From Mucor racemosus (taxonomy: Eukaryota; Mucoromycota; Mucoromycetes; Mucorales; Mucoraceae), in the NCBI GenBank assembly GCA_027405735.1, contig JAPEHQ010000017.1, forward strand, positions 503,501-567,500: a DNA stretch of 64,000 nucleotides, in the 5' to 3' direction. The notes under the pieces were generated by a model. It was not told the origin of the DNA and searched no databases. It saw nothing but the letters and a program-made list of their open reading frames with translations. The position numbers and the translations under genes are program-made. Below are positions 35,881 to 46,623 of this stretch, in pieces. Within the stretch, counting starts at the first letter, position 1. Every line of letters begins with the position of its first letter.

Positions 35881-36222
35881 GCTTTTTATATTAAACAGTG
35901 ATTGGAAAGCACGCTACAGCATATATTAATTTGAAGAATAAATAAAAGAAAAGAAAAGACGCGTATTTATTGAAGAACAAACATTTTATTGGATTATCAT
36001 CAGAATAATAGTATATTTGAAAATTGGAATATAGTATCAAGAAAATTGTTGGATTGAAGATAAAGATAAGAATCAATATAAAATTTATCAGCAATTAACA
36101 AGTAATTAAAGAATTTATCAAGAACCAATTTGGAGAATTTATCAAGAATCAATATAAAATATATATCAAAATCAATATAAAAATTTTATCAAGAAAAATT
36201 TTTTAAAGCAATTATTAAAACA

Positions 36223-39200
36223 ATGTCAAGTACAAATAGAAGTGGTGAATCATCTCAAGGTGGTGATAGTAATCTTATGCAAACAATGGAAGTTTTTATG
36301 GGTCAATTAACAGAATTGGTTCAGACAACAAATCAAAACAACAGAAATAGTAATTCTAATATTAGGTTGAAGCTTCCTGATACTTATAATGGAGCTCGTG
36401 ATGCTAATATTATTGACTCATGGATTCATGCTGTGGAGCGTCATCGTGATTTTCACAATTGGAATTCTCAAAAAACATTTCAATTTGCCATTACTCTATT
36501 ATCTGGGGATGCTGACATGTGGTTTCGTGCAATTGAAGGTGGTGAAAAAGATGAAATTCCTAATGACTGGTTGTCTTTCAAGAGGTTATTAAACCAAGCT
36601 TTTCGACCGCCAAACACAAAAACTTTAGCTCGTGAGCGTCTTCGCCTTTGTGTTCAAACTAGTACAATTCAACAATATGTAAATGATTTTCAAAATATAA
36701 GATTATCTTTACCTAGTGTTACTGATGAGGAGGCTTGTGATAAGTTCATTTCTGGGCTTGCAGATGATCAATTGGTGGCTCAACTTCATGATATTGACGA
36801 AGAAGAATTAACTTTAAGCATGGCATTCACTCACTCTTTGGGTTATGAAGCTGCTCGTAGGCCTCGTATTATTGCTCCTCAACCAGTTAATCGTGTTGGT
36901 ACTACTTCTGTAACAGCTAATCAACTACCATCTGCTACTTATTATCCTTCTGTTCAACAACAACATCATTCTGGTCCTGTTATTGATGATCCTATGGATT
37001 TGGATGCAATTCAAAATCGTTCAAATATGGGATATAAATCATTTAATTGTTGGAACTGTGGGAAGCCTGGACATTATGCTAGATATTGTTATCAGCCTGT
37101 AAGATATTATGGTTACGGTGATACTCGTGGTGGTTACAATAATAGAGGTCGTGGTTATCGTGGTGGTTATAATCGTGGTAGTGTTAACCGTGGTGGTTTC
37201 AGTCGTGGAAGTTCTAACTTTGGGAATCGTAATGGTGCTCGTAATTATATGATGTATGGTCGTGGTCGTGGAGATAGTAGTGAACAGATAAATATGATTC
37301 AAGATTACAACCATGTTAATGAACAAGTACCATCACCTCAATCTTCTTTCAATAAAGATAATCAATCTGGTCATGCTTATTTTCAAACTGTTTTACATAA
37401 CGAGCTTACTAATAATTTGAATTATGTATTACCTTATGAGAATTCAGATATACCAGCACCTTTATGTGAAGTTAATTTAGTAGCTCCTGTTGAAATGATT
37501 CCAGTAGTTTATGATAATGAGTGTAAACCTGAAATGGTGCATGAGACACAAGAAGTACAACATCTTTTGCAATTAAATCAAGTCTCAACTTTACCTACCT
37601 ATGCTGTTTTGGTGGGCGAACTTAAATTCAAGATACATGCTCTAATAGATAGTGGTGCAACTGATAATTATGTGTCAGTTGATGTGATTCCTTCATTACA
37701 GATAGACAAAAGAGAACGTGTTTACCCTTATCGCGAAGTTGAAACAGCTGATGGTACAATTACTCCTATTAAGGATAAAGTAACATTCTCTCTTTCATTT
37801 AATGGACAGTATCATTGTCAAGTAACTGCTTATGTGTTTCCTACAAAATTTGATTTGATCCTAGGACGCACTTGGTTAAAAGAACATAATCCTGTACCAG
37901 TATGGGAATCAGACAGCTATTTTTTAGGCAAACAACCTCATTTAGTAGAAATTAAACCTGTATATGATGCTGATTCAAAAGGTTCTCAATTGAATTATTT
38001 GATCACACATAAGCAAGCCAATAGAGAATTAAAGAAAGGTGGTTTGGGATGTTTACTTTATATTAAAGATATTTATGAAGAAACTTCTTCTCAAGTTAAT
38101 GGTGTTACTCAGCAGCAATGGATTAATGGTCTTGTGGATGAATTCTCAAGTGTTTTTCAAGATCAATTAGCAGGATTACCACCAGAACGAAAATTTCAAC
38201 ATGTAATTCAACTGGAAAATGACTCTTGTAAGCCAGTAAATCGTGCTCCATTTAGAATGAGTCCTATTGAATTGGATGAATTACGAAAGCAACTCAAAGA
38301 ATTGTTGGATTTAGGTCTTATTCGACCATCTACTTCACCATGGGGTGCTCCTGTTTTGTTTGTAAGAAAGAAAGATGGAAAATCATTGAGAATGTGTATC
38401 GATTATAGAGCTTTAAACAAATTGACAGTGAAAAATCGTACATTTTTACCAAGAATCGATGAATGTTTGGACCGTTTGCAAGGTGCTTCTTATTTTACTT
38501 GTTTGGATTTAAAATCAGGCTATTTTCAAATACGTCTGCAAGAATCAGATATACCTTACACTGCGTTCAATTCTAGATATGGAAAATATGAATGGCTTGT
38601 TCTTGCGCAAGGATTGACTAATGCTCCACCCAGTTTCCAAACTCAAATGAATGAAATTCTAGGTGATTGTATTGACAATTTTGCTTTGTGTTACCTTGAT
38701 GATGTGTGTATTTATAGCAAGACTTTTGAAGAGCACCAGCAGCATGTTAGAGAAGTATTAAAGCGTTTGCAAGAGCATCAGTTTGTGGTGAACAAGAAGA
38801 AATGCAAGTTTGCACAAAGAGAATTAGTGTTTTTAGGATTCCAAATTAGCGACAGAGGTATTTTACCTGCTCCTAGTAAAGTTGAAGCTGTTTTATCTTG
38901 GTCTCGTCCAAAGAATGTTCAAGAGGTTAGACAATTTGTGGGTTTGGCTCAACATTATCGTCGTTTTATACCCGATTTTGCAAAAATTGCTTCACCTTTA
39001 ACCGATCTTACCCGTGGAAATGGTCTAAAGCGTCGTTTAGTACAATGGAATAGGGAATGTGAAATCAGTTTCAATCAAATTAAAAAACTTTTGACGGAAG
39101 CTCCAGTTTTACAGTTACCAGACATGAATACTCCTTATCGTATTGAAACTGACTCTAGTGATTTTGCAGTTGGCGCTGTTCTTTTGCAACCTGATAGTCA

Positions 39201-42114
39201 AAATTTGTGGCATCCAGTTGCTTATGAATCAAAGAAGTTGTCTGCGGCAGAACGTAAATATCCGGCTCAAGAACGTGAATTGTTAGCTATCATTCATGCT
39301 CTCAGAACATGGCGTTGTTTTGTCGATGGTTGTCCTGCTGGTTATACTATAGTTACTGATCATCAGTCATTACAATATTTAATGACACAAGATAGGCCGG
39401 CTTCAAGATTATATAGATGGATGGTTGAATTAGCTCAATTCTCACCTCAAATAGAGTACAAGTCTGGTGCTAAACATGTTGTTCCTGATGCTTTATCAAG
39501 AATTGGTGGTCCTTTGGTTACACCTGCAGCTAAATCAATTGCACCAGCTTATGTTAATTTTGTGGATTCACATTTGTATGATTTAGATGTTAACGACAAT
39601 TTAGAACAAGATTGGCCTTTGTTATATATCAAATCAAAAGAAGACAGAGAAGAGTATTTGAAGACTAATCCAAATATCTCAAAATTGTTGGCAAAAGAAG
39701 AAAACAAGATTGTTGTTAAGGATAATCAAATTTTTCATTTGCAAGACTGTAATGCTGGTAATATTACAACTGTAAAAGAAGTACCATATGTCCCTTTCAG
39801 TCAGAGATTAGATTTAGTACATGAATATCATCAAGGTTTTGGACATGCATCTATTCGTAATTTGGGTGAATTGTTGAAATATAGATTTTGGTGGCCAACT
39901 ATGAAGCGAGATATTAGTTTTTGGATTGGTACATGTCCTTCTTGTCAACTTAATACTAATAAATCATCAAAGCATCATGGTGAAATGCATCCTCTTTCAA
40001 TACCAAAGGCATTTGAACGATGGCACCTTGACTTCATCGGAGAATTGCCTATTACTGAAAAAGGCAACAAATGGATCATTACAGCTGTTGATACTTTGAC
40101 TAATTGGCCGATTGCTAGAGCTGTTCCTTTTGCATCAGCTGAAGCTACAGCTGATTTTATTTATGAGGAAATAATGATGCGCTTTGGTTGCCCTGTTGAG
40201 ATCATTACTGATCGAGGTTCTAACTTCAAGAGTAACTTGATAAAGGCTTATAGTACTCGTGTAGGGGTTAAACATAAACTTACATCAGCTTTTCATCCAA
40301 GAACAAATGCTAAAGTTGAAAGATTCAATGGGATTATCAAACCAATACTAAGAAAGTACGTAAATGGTGCTATACATCGATGGGATGATTTTCTTGATTC
40401 TGCTTTGTGGGCGTGTCGAATCAGAACTCATTCAACAACTGGTTTCAGCCCATTTTATTTAACTTATGGTAGAGATCCCAAGATTCCTGGTGATCCTATG
40501 AGACCTTATATTGATTTTGAAACAAGTAAAGACCCTAGAACTATTGCAGATTATACATCTCGAGAATTGGAATCATTAGGTCAACATCGTAAAGCTGCAG
40601 AATTCAGACTTAAAGCTATGGCAGAGAAAGATAAAAAAAAATGGGATGCTGCTATCAAACCTCTTAATTTTGAACCTGGTGATATGGTATTAATAACAAA
40701 TGAAGGTCGATATGGTTTGGAACCACAGTATAAAGGGCCATATATAGTGATAGCAAGTTATCCGGAATATGATACTTATAAATTGGAAACATTGAATGGT
40801 AAATCTCTAGATTCTTTGGTTCATGTGGATCGTTTGAAATTAGCACATTACATTGAGTCAGAAAAACCTAAATCAGTTTGGTATGAGCCCAGTAGTAGTC
40901 TTCGTCGCCTTCCTCAACCTGCTGCGTATTACTCAGCTAGACCTATGAATAAGCCAAGAACTATGGGGGGAGGAGGAATTAATACGGAGCATTCTAAGAA
41001 CAAGTTTACAGTACCTCAACCATTTATAAATGCTGATATTAATTCGTCAGTAAAACCCCAAGAACCTGCTGTAATTATCAGTGCACCAACATCAATTTCA
41101 AGCAGTGATCATAGTTTAAAAGAGTGTGTTAATCTGTCAGATATGGAATTTGTAAAAGATGTTGTAGATATACAAGAAAACCCAAGATTAATTGAAACAG
41201 GTGTGCAGACATTAATAGAAGATACTGAATCATCACAATTAATCGATGAGGATATTGTATTGATGCCTAAAGAGGTTCAGGTTGTTATTGTTCAGGAAAA
41301 AGAAAAACAACAAGACAAAGAAGCAATGGATTCTTCTATTAGTGAAAAAGTAGAATCAGAAATTTGTGATATTTTTATGGAAGAAGAAAAAGTTTCAAAT
41401 GATACAAAAGTTGATCGAGACGTAGAAGTTCAGATGGAATATAATATCCAAGAAGTTCAGATACAGGATGATATTCAAGAAACAGAAGTTGAAATGACAG
41501 ACGAAATTCAAGATATTGTAGAACCTGTTATTATTATTGAAAATAAAGAGGAGGATATGGAAGATATAGAAACTGAAATGACAAATGAAATTCAAAATAT
41601 TGTTGAACCTATTATTGTTATTCAAAACGAAGAGGAAGATCAACATTCAATCTTTTTCAGTTGTAGTGAAAATAATCAAGAGGCAGTAGACCATAACGAG
41701 GATTATCAAAATTCCAGCATTATTAGTTATAGTGAGAATGAGCAAGCAGAAGAAGATACAGAGTTATATGTTCAAGGTTTAATTTCAAGCAGTATCAGAA
41801 CAACCAAATCAGCTCAAATTTCAAATAGTGAAGCTGCATATTCAAATTCCGTTGGCAATTTGAGCAGTAATTCAGTAGAAATTATAGGATCTTCTTCTAA
41901 AAGAGTAAAAGAACTTGATATCGAATCCAATATTACGCAAACTAGTGGTGTTTCAGGAATAACACCTAATTTAGGGGGGGAAAATGTCATGGAGCAAGAT
42001 GTAGATGTACCATGGTATGTCAAAAGATGGAATCAAAACAGAAAGCGGGTTTTTAAACCAAAGTTGTTTGTGGAAAGAATCAGGAAAAAGATCAGATCAA
42101 AGGATTCTGAGTGA
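36223..42114 (+). CDS. Gag-Pol polyprotein of Ty3/Gypsy retrotransposon
   Basis: A single 1963-residue ORF with no frameshift between gag and pol. In order: capsid-like gag (about 1-230); zinc knuckle CWNCGKPGHYARYC (276-289), followed by an RGG-rich stretch (about 297-350); aspartic protease DSGA (476-479); reverse transcriptase with YLDD (824-827). Next come RNase H starting at the ETDSSDFAVGA motif (Asp977) and integrase with an HHCC zinc site (about 1200-1241). The integrase catalytic acids are Asp1270, Asp1330 and Glu1366, with D35E spacing, and a GPY-type module is near 1505. All active-site residues are present. After about 1545 there is an unusual acidic extension of some 400 residues with an internal repeat. 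It ends in a basic tail encoded inside the 3' LTR. The element makes DNA copies from its RNA and integrates them; the function of the extension is unknown. Confidence 0.95.
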   Translation: MSSTNRSGESSQGGDSNLMQTMEVFMGQLTELVQTTNQNNRNSNSNIRLKLPDTYNGARDANIIDSWIHAVERHRDFHNWNSQKTFQFAITLLSGDADMWFRAIEGGEKDEIPNDWLSFKRLLNQAFRPPNTKTLARERLRLCVQTSTIQQYVNDFQNIRLSLPSVTDEEACDKFISGLADDQLVAQLHDIDEEELTLSMAFTHSLGYEAARRPRIIAPQPVNRVGTTSVTANQLPSATYYPSVQQQHHSGPVIDDPMDLDAIQNRSNMGYKSFNCWNCGKPGHYARYCYQPVRYYGYGDTRGGYNNRGRGYRGGYNRGSVNRGGFSRGSSNFGNRNGARNYMMYGRGRGDSSEQINMIQDYNHVNEQVPSPQSSFNKDNQSGHAYFQTVLHNELTNNLNYVLPYENSDIPAPLCEVNLVAPVEMIPVVYDNECKPEMVHETQEVQHLLQLNQVSTLPTYAVLVGELKFKIHALIDSGATDNYVSVDVIPSLQIDKRERVYPYREVETADGTITPIKDKVTFSLSFNGQYHCQVTAYVFPTKFDLILGRTWLKEHNPVPVWESDSYFLGKQPHLVEIKPVYDADSKGSQLNYLITHKQANRELKKGGLGCLLYIKDIYEETSSQVNGVTQQQWINGLVDEFSSVFQDQLAGLPPERKFQHVIQLENDSCKPVNRAPFRMSPIELDELRKQLKELLDLGLIRPSTSPWGAPVLFVRKKDGKSLRMCIDYRALNKLTVKNRTFLPRIDECLDRLQGASYFTCLDLKSGYFQIRLQESDIPYTAFNSRYGKYEWLVLAQGLTNAPPSFQTQMNEILGDCIDNFALCYLDDVCIYSKTFEEHQQHVREVLKRLQEHQFVVNKKKCKFAQRELVFLGFQISDRGILPAPSKVEAVLSWSRPKNVQEVRQFVGLAQHYRRFIPDFAKIASPLTDLTRGNGLKRRLVQWNRECEISFNQIKKLLTEAPVLQLPDMNTPYRIETDSSDFAVGAVLLQPDSQNLWHPVAYESKKLSAAERKYPAQERELLAIIHALRTWRCFVDGCPAGYTIVTDHQSLQYLMTQDRPASRLYRWMVELAQFSPQIEYKSGAKHVVPDALSRIGGPLVTPAAKSIAPAYVNFVDSHLYDLDVNDNLEQDWPLLYIKSKEDREEYLKTNPNISKLLAKEENKIVVKDNQIFHLQDCNAGNITTVKEVPYVPFSQRLDLVHEYHQGFGHASIRNLGELLKYRFWWPTMKRDISFWIGTCPSCQLNTNKSSKHHGEMHPLSIPKAFERWHLDFIGELPITEKGNKWIITAVDTLTNWPIARAVPFASAEATADFIYEEIMMRFGCPVEIITDRGSNFKSNLIKAYSTRVGVKHKLTSAFHPRTNAKVERFNGIIKPILRKYVNGAIHRWDDFLDSALWACRIRTHSTTGFSPFYLTYGRDPKIPGDPMRPYIDFETSKDPRTIADYTSRELESLGQHRKAAEFRLKAMAEKDKKKWDAAIKPLNFEPGDMVLITNEGRYGLEPQYKGPYIVIASYPEYDTYKLETLNGKSLDSLVHVDRLKLAHYIESEKPKSVWYEPSSSLRRLPQPAAYYSARPMNKPRTMGGGGINTEHSKNKFTVPQPFINADINSSVKPQEPAVIISAPTSISSSDHSLKECVNLSDMEFVKDVVDIQENPRLIETGVQTLIEDTESSQLIDEDIVLMPKEVQVVIVQEKEKQQDKEAMDSSISEKVESEICDIFMEEEKVSNDTKVDRDVEVQMEYNIQEVQIQDDIQETEVEMTDEIQDIVEPVIIIENKEEDMEDIETEMTNEIQNIVEPIIVIQNEEEDQHSIFFSCSENNQEAVDHNEDYQNSSIISYSENEQAEEDTELYVQGLISSSIRTTKSAQISNSEAAYSNSVGNLSSNSVEIIGSSSKRVKELDIESNITQTSGVSGITPNLGGENVMEQDVDVPWYVKRWNQNRKRVFKPKLFVERIRKKIRSKDSE
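41972..41984 (+). other. Polypurine tract inside coding sequence
   Basis: The purine run AGGGGGGGAAAA directly abuts the 3' LTR. It would be the RNase H-resistant primer for plus-strand DNA synthesis. It lies inside the open frame, coding for GGEN, so it has both protein-coding and priming roles. Confidence 0.85.
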
Positions 42115-42206
42115 CGTCGTTTGCTATATATAATTTAATAATATTTTGTAATAATAAACTTTCATCTTTCTTCTGGTATATAATTTCACACGGTTGGAAA
42201 ACGATA
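41985..42206 (+). repeat. 3' LTR of the retrotransposon
   Basis: 222 bases, one mismatch to the 5' LTR. Bases 41985-42114 code the last 42 residues and stop of the polyprotein. The stop TGA is also the start of the CRE-like TGACGTC. Followed by the GGTC target duplication. Confidence 0.95.
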
Positions 42207-43495
42207 GGTCACTCTTCCAAAAAAAGCCGAACAATCTCCGGAAGCGGCTATCTAATAATATTTCCAAGCTTTAAATCTCTAGAAAAAATTACCGGACAGC
42301 CCGGAAGCGGTTGTTTAAATACTCCAAGCAGCTATAAGATGCAAGTATCGAAATTTCATACAAAAATTAAGGTTCTAGACTGTATTGTTATTAATTATTC
42401 AAAGGCTTATTTAAGTAAAGCATAAATATAACCTACAACATTATTAGTAGCTTAATAACGGATTTAACTTGAAAAGTATAATATGATACAACTGGATTAA
42501 AAAAAAGTCCATAAAATCACAAATATAAAGGATTTACTGTATGTTGCATCCACAGATCTGGGTGCATTCCTTGGTTAAGATTAAGACACAGTTTTATATG
42601 TTAAGTTCTACATTGCTGTGTATTATGTTATGAAGCTCCGTTTATACAGGAATGTGAAACTAGTGTGTGTCACCTAGACTTGATTGGATATATGTATATA
42701 TATAAATAGACTCATTTAAACAGGTCATATAATTAGAGAATGTGAATATAAAAGAAGATGTTTTGATCTTATAATAAATTTCTTTAGTTTTAGTGTGCTC
42801 TTTCATTTTATAACAGTTTTCCTTTATTTTTATTAAATGATTTAGTACATATTTTAGCTTTGAGATTGATATAATCTCCTGGCGTAACAATTTATATATA
42901 AAAGCACTACAGCAGACCTGTGCTGCACGAGGTGATTTTGTTGTGCCCAAGTAGGCTCCACAATATAGCCTGATGAGTTGTTGCGCCCTCTAAATAATGG
43001 TTAAAAAGATAACAAAATACACATGGGCACAACAAAAGAAACCGCACACCAGCATAACGAAAAGCCTGTTATATCAAAAGATACTAATATAAAAATACTC
43101 TGCTAAAAGGTACATTTTATTAATTCATTGATGCTTCGTATTTATATGTTTTCTAGATAATTATATGATTATTAATACTATTTATTAATGAATTGTCGGG
43201 TATTGTGGTACTTGATATAATTTGGGAACAAATCATGATACAATAGAATTTGTGGAAGTGGGAATCTGTGATTGTATCATTTGGATAAGATGTAGGATTG
43301 CTTATGTTTCACTATTGCCAAGTGTTCTTGAATGTTCCTGATACTGTAGTCGCTGTTAATGCTAGTGGTTATGTATGACATTTAGTATGAGTTACTAAAT
43401 GTCATGCCATGTTGGATTTCAATAGTTGTTCCTGGATTTCTATATCTGGGTAAACTTCTGATATATCAAAGCCTGTATGTGCAGAATTATAGATT

Positions 43496-43625
43496 TGTCC
43501 ATGTGCATGTCATTAATACCATGTGTGCATAATAGTAAAATTGCCCATAAGCATATCATTATTCCTATTTGTGCATAATAATAAAATCTGACCATGAGCA
43601 CAATGAGCTGATCATATGGGCACAA
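43496..43625 (+). repeat. Tandem repeat, 46-47 base unit
   Basis: About 2.7 imperfect copies starting at 43496, 43542 and 43589. Each opens with TG(T/C/A)CCAT and carries GTGCATAATA(G/A)TAAAAT further in. A partial unit may precede the first. No coding function was seen. Confidence 0.75.
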
Positions 43626-43645
43626 ATTGGTTTGTACGTGAGTAA

Positions 43646-44198
43646 TGTATCATTCATAACCAGATGTCAAATCCAGAAGTGAAACAATAGTTCAGGAACC
43701 GAAATTCAATTCAATTAGACATCAACGAAACCACGGTTCTAGCATGATATTATTTTAGCATAATTGAAATGTCAAAACAGTCTATATAAATAATCTTGCC
43801 AGAATATTACACTTTTATTAACAATACATCCTTTGGATGTATTTATACACAATAATCATAACTACTACTAGGGTTTTACTATCTAAGACAATGATGTAAA
43901 TCAATGATCTGCATTGATTTACTGTAATACTAATTATAGACTGAGATCTTGGATGTGAGACCTATATGATGAGTACTGACATAACAATAATATTACGGCA
44001 TGATATTACAGCATGGTATCACAGCATGGTATTAAAGCATGATGTTCCACCATTATGCCAAATTAGTATAATAGATAACGCCTATAATAATTATCACATC
44101 ATCATTTTCGTCAACTCAACTAGTATATAAACCCTCTTTATTTCCTTTTAATAAACGATATCTCTTTACTTAATTAAATTTTCTAGTTTTATTTGACA
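43646..44198 (+). repeat. Degenerate LTR-like repeat, copy 1
   Basis: Begins TGTATCATTC and ends near TTTGACA. It has an AGTATATAAACCC TATA-like box and an AATAAACGATATCTCTTTACTT segment near its right end, similar to the end of the solo LTRs at 5102 and 35081. It also holds a 13-14 base tandem run (GCATGGTATCACA-like, four units, 43998-44050). No clear target duplication was found, so this is an old LTR relic at best. Confidence 0.5.
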
Positions 44199-44407
44199 TA
44201 AAGATATTCTGATAAATCAATGAGCATCGTGCCGTTCTCAAAATTCCATTGCAATTTTTACTGGAATGGGGGTTTTAAATTGCGTTTGCGTTTATTAATA
44301 TACGTTATAGACAATACAATTCAATACGTTGTTGATGTAGAGCAATAATACATGCAAGAGCCAACGTATTTACGATTACCATCATTTGTAAATATGTTTA
44401 TAGCTGA

Positions 44408-44740
44408 TGTATCATTCTTAAACCGGATCATGTCAAATCCAAAAAAGTAAACAATAACGGATTCGGAACCGGAAGTTACTTAATTGAATATAAACTATAT
44501 CATGCTCCTTAAAGTATGGTATAGAAGCATGGTACAAAAGTATGATACTCCACTGCGATATTCCAACATGATATACGAACATGACATATTACTATTAAAT
44601 AACATCTAAACTGTCTTATTACATTATTAATTCCCCAAATCAAATAGTATATAAACTCTATTAATTTCATTCCAATAAATGATATCTCTTTACTTGATTA
44701 AAATTTCTAGTTTTTATTTAACGTACTGTAAAACATATTC
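44408..44740 (+). repeat. Degenerate LTR-like repeat, copy 2
   Basis: A shorter relative of the preceding repeat, sharing TGTATCATTC, ATGTCAAATCCA, the GTATGGTA/GCATGGTA word cluster, AGTATATAAACTC and AATAAATGATATCTCTTTACTT. Boundaries are uncertain. Confidence 0.5.
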
Positions 44741-45659
44741 TTAAATTAATAATAGCTATAATATTTACAGCAACAATGTTTTTTTTTGCTCCTCGAGCAT
44801 AAACTTAAATAACACTTACTGCTTAAATTTATATGCAAACCAAATCTAAGGTTATAAATGTTAACTTATCATACATAAAATTTAAACAAACTAACCTTCT
44901 TTAAACTTACTATATTATTTTACGATTGTCAGCTGTAAAAAGATTTGTTTTAAAGTATAGCTACGATCAGAACTATGGTTATCAGGCAAGACATCAGATT
45001 ATTCTTTTTTCGAGTTTCTATAACATTTAAAATTTTATCATTTTTCTGGAACATTTCGTGGGTTTGTAACCAGTTCTAGCTTTTGATTGAGTAGATACAG
45101 TATAAATATCATTATTGCCTTCGATTTGATCTGGTAATCATCAAGAAATAAGTACAACAACACAGTAGTAAATAATGATATTTGATCTTAGAATGCGGCT
45201 AAATAAAAATATCAGTCTCTAATACAGACGGCTACTTAGATTAAAATCAAGAGTCCCTTAAGTTAGCATGCGTATTTATTTAGATAAAAAAAAGAATACC
45301 AGCTTGATAATAGTCTGATATGCCTTATCAAACGGTGAATATATCCTTGGAATATGAAAACAAAAAGAGAAAACAACGTGCATAGAAAAGGATTTTCAAG
45401 GCTTTACATTATTTAGCGCATTTAAAACCCTGCTAAATTGCACATTTCAGCCAATGTAAAAGCAGCATTACAGCGCATCAACCCATAAACTAAGCAAAAT
45501 AAGCAATATCTATAACTATAATAGAGACATAAAATTTTCTACTAGAAAAACCGTCCGTTATATCATACATTCTTCATTAAAAAATTGCAAAAACGAGCTC
45601 GTAGAGCGACGCCGTAATTGAGCATAGCAAGATTGAACGGCTAAGTCTCTTATTATACT

Positions 45660-46440
45660 ATGGTATATATCTAAGTTTTAAATAAAAAAGCGGGTTTTTT
45701 AAACTCTTTTTATATTTAACCACATACGGTCTGAAAATTCAGACTTTGTAGCGGACATTTTCGGGCTTCATTTCATCCTTACCAACACTCATGATTTTGA
45801 TCAAAAAATAGAAAAATCAAATTTTGATACCAAAATCAACGTTTAAATATACTACATTGTGAGAGAAAATTGTAGCCATAACTAATACATATTTTATAAA
45901 AACTTAATATTAAATGTTAAGTAATAAAACTTTGCACTTTTGTCCCAAAAACAGTTTTTTAGTTCAGGGATTTTCATGTAATATTTTGCAATAAAAATGT
46001 TTGTTATTTTTTATTAAGCAAATAGAGCGCTAAATTCTGTATATGTGTATATTTTTTGTTTTTATAAATGGTAGTATAATTAACTCTAGATTTGCAAAAT
46101 CAGAAAAAAAAAATTAAAAAATGTCAAAATTGATGATCTGGACAAAAATAATTTTCGAAATTAATATTCCGCTTATAAGCCTTGTATATCTTAAAAATAA
46201 GAGATTTTATTATACTTGAGAACTTTTTCAAGAACTTACGATGCTGTACCCACTTGATTCAAGCTTATTACCGTAAATATTTGTACATGTTAATATTGTG
46301 TGGCAGTTTATTTGATGATAATATAGTCTTACTTTATAATTATTGCACTAGAGGTGGTTTACATTAAGCTTTAGTCTTACCTCTCCAATATCATAAGCAT
46401 AAACATGGCCACTACTGGAACCCATTGCCGCCTTTTTACT
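45660..46440 (+). repeat. Dispersed repeat R1, copy 2
   Basis: About 780 bases closely matching 31835-32625. The right end again carries a WD40-like exon end (minus strand, GHVYAYDIGE before GTAAGA). In this copy the exon fragment extends further, to about 46623. Confidence 0.85.
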
Positions 46441-46623
46441 TGTATTAAACATCAGATGGAGAGTTGCTTGGGAATATTGACGAGTACGCCTGGAAATTAG
46501 TTTATTAAAGTTTGGGAGCGTTCGAGAACTAACTGTGGGGCTTTTCAGCGTTAAATCAATGCAATTAATTCCTGATTGTGAAAAATCAAATGGAAAATTT
46601 TTGTTTGAGTTAATTTCTTTCAA
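46367..46623 (-). pseudogene. WD40-like gene fragment
   Basis: Minus-strand frame of about 85 residues. Its last part (LHLMFNTSKKAAMGSSSG, then HVYAYDIGE) has the spacing of a WD40 blade, the final pair being YDI in place of WD. It ends at a GTAAGA donor, beyond which the sequence is repeat R1. No other exon of such a gene is found nearby, so this looks like a fragment carried with the repeat. The parental gene is not in the window, and I cannot name it. Confidence 0.45.

Larger units (their letters stand above)
35637..42210 (+). mobile_element. Complete Ty3/Gypsy-type LTR retrotransposon
   Basis: The element spans 35641-42206 (6566 bases). It has two 222-base LTRs and a 4-base target duplication GGTC at 35637-35640 and 42207-42210. 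A primer binding site follows the left LTR, and a purine tract precedes the right LTR. One 1963-codon ORF carries all enzymatic domains. The LTRs differ at one position (T at 35740 in the left copy, C at 42084 in the right), so the insertion is very recent and could still be active. Domain order (protease, reverse transcriptase, RNase H, integrase) is that of Ty3/Gypsy (Metaviridae) elements. Integrase ends with a GPY/F-type module rather than a chromodomain that I can recognise. Confidence 0.96.

Noticed and set aside
42111..42425. 104-codon plus-strand frame after the retrotransposon
   Set aside because: Begins inside the LTR and runs across the target-site duplication into flanking DNA; a chance junction frame.
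43496..43625. CRISPR-like array
   Set aside because: Repeats are contiguous with no spacers and the genome is fungal; it is a simple tandem repeat.
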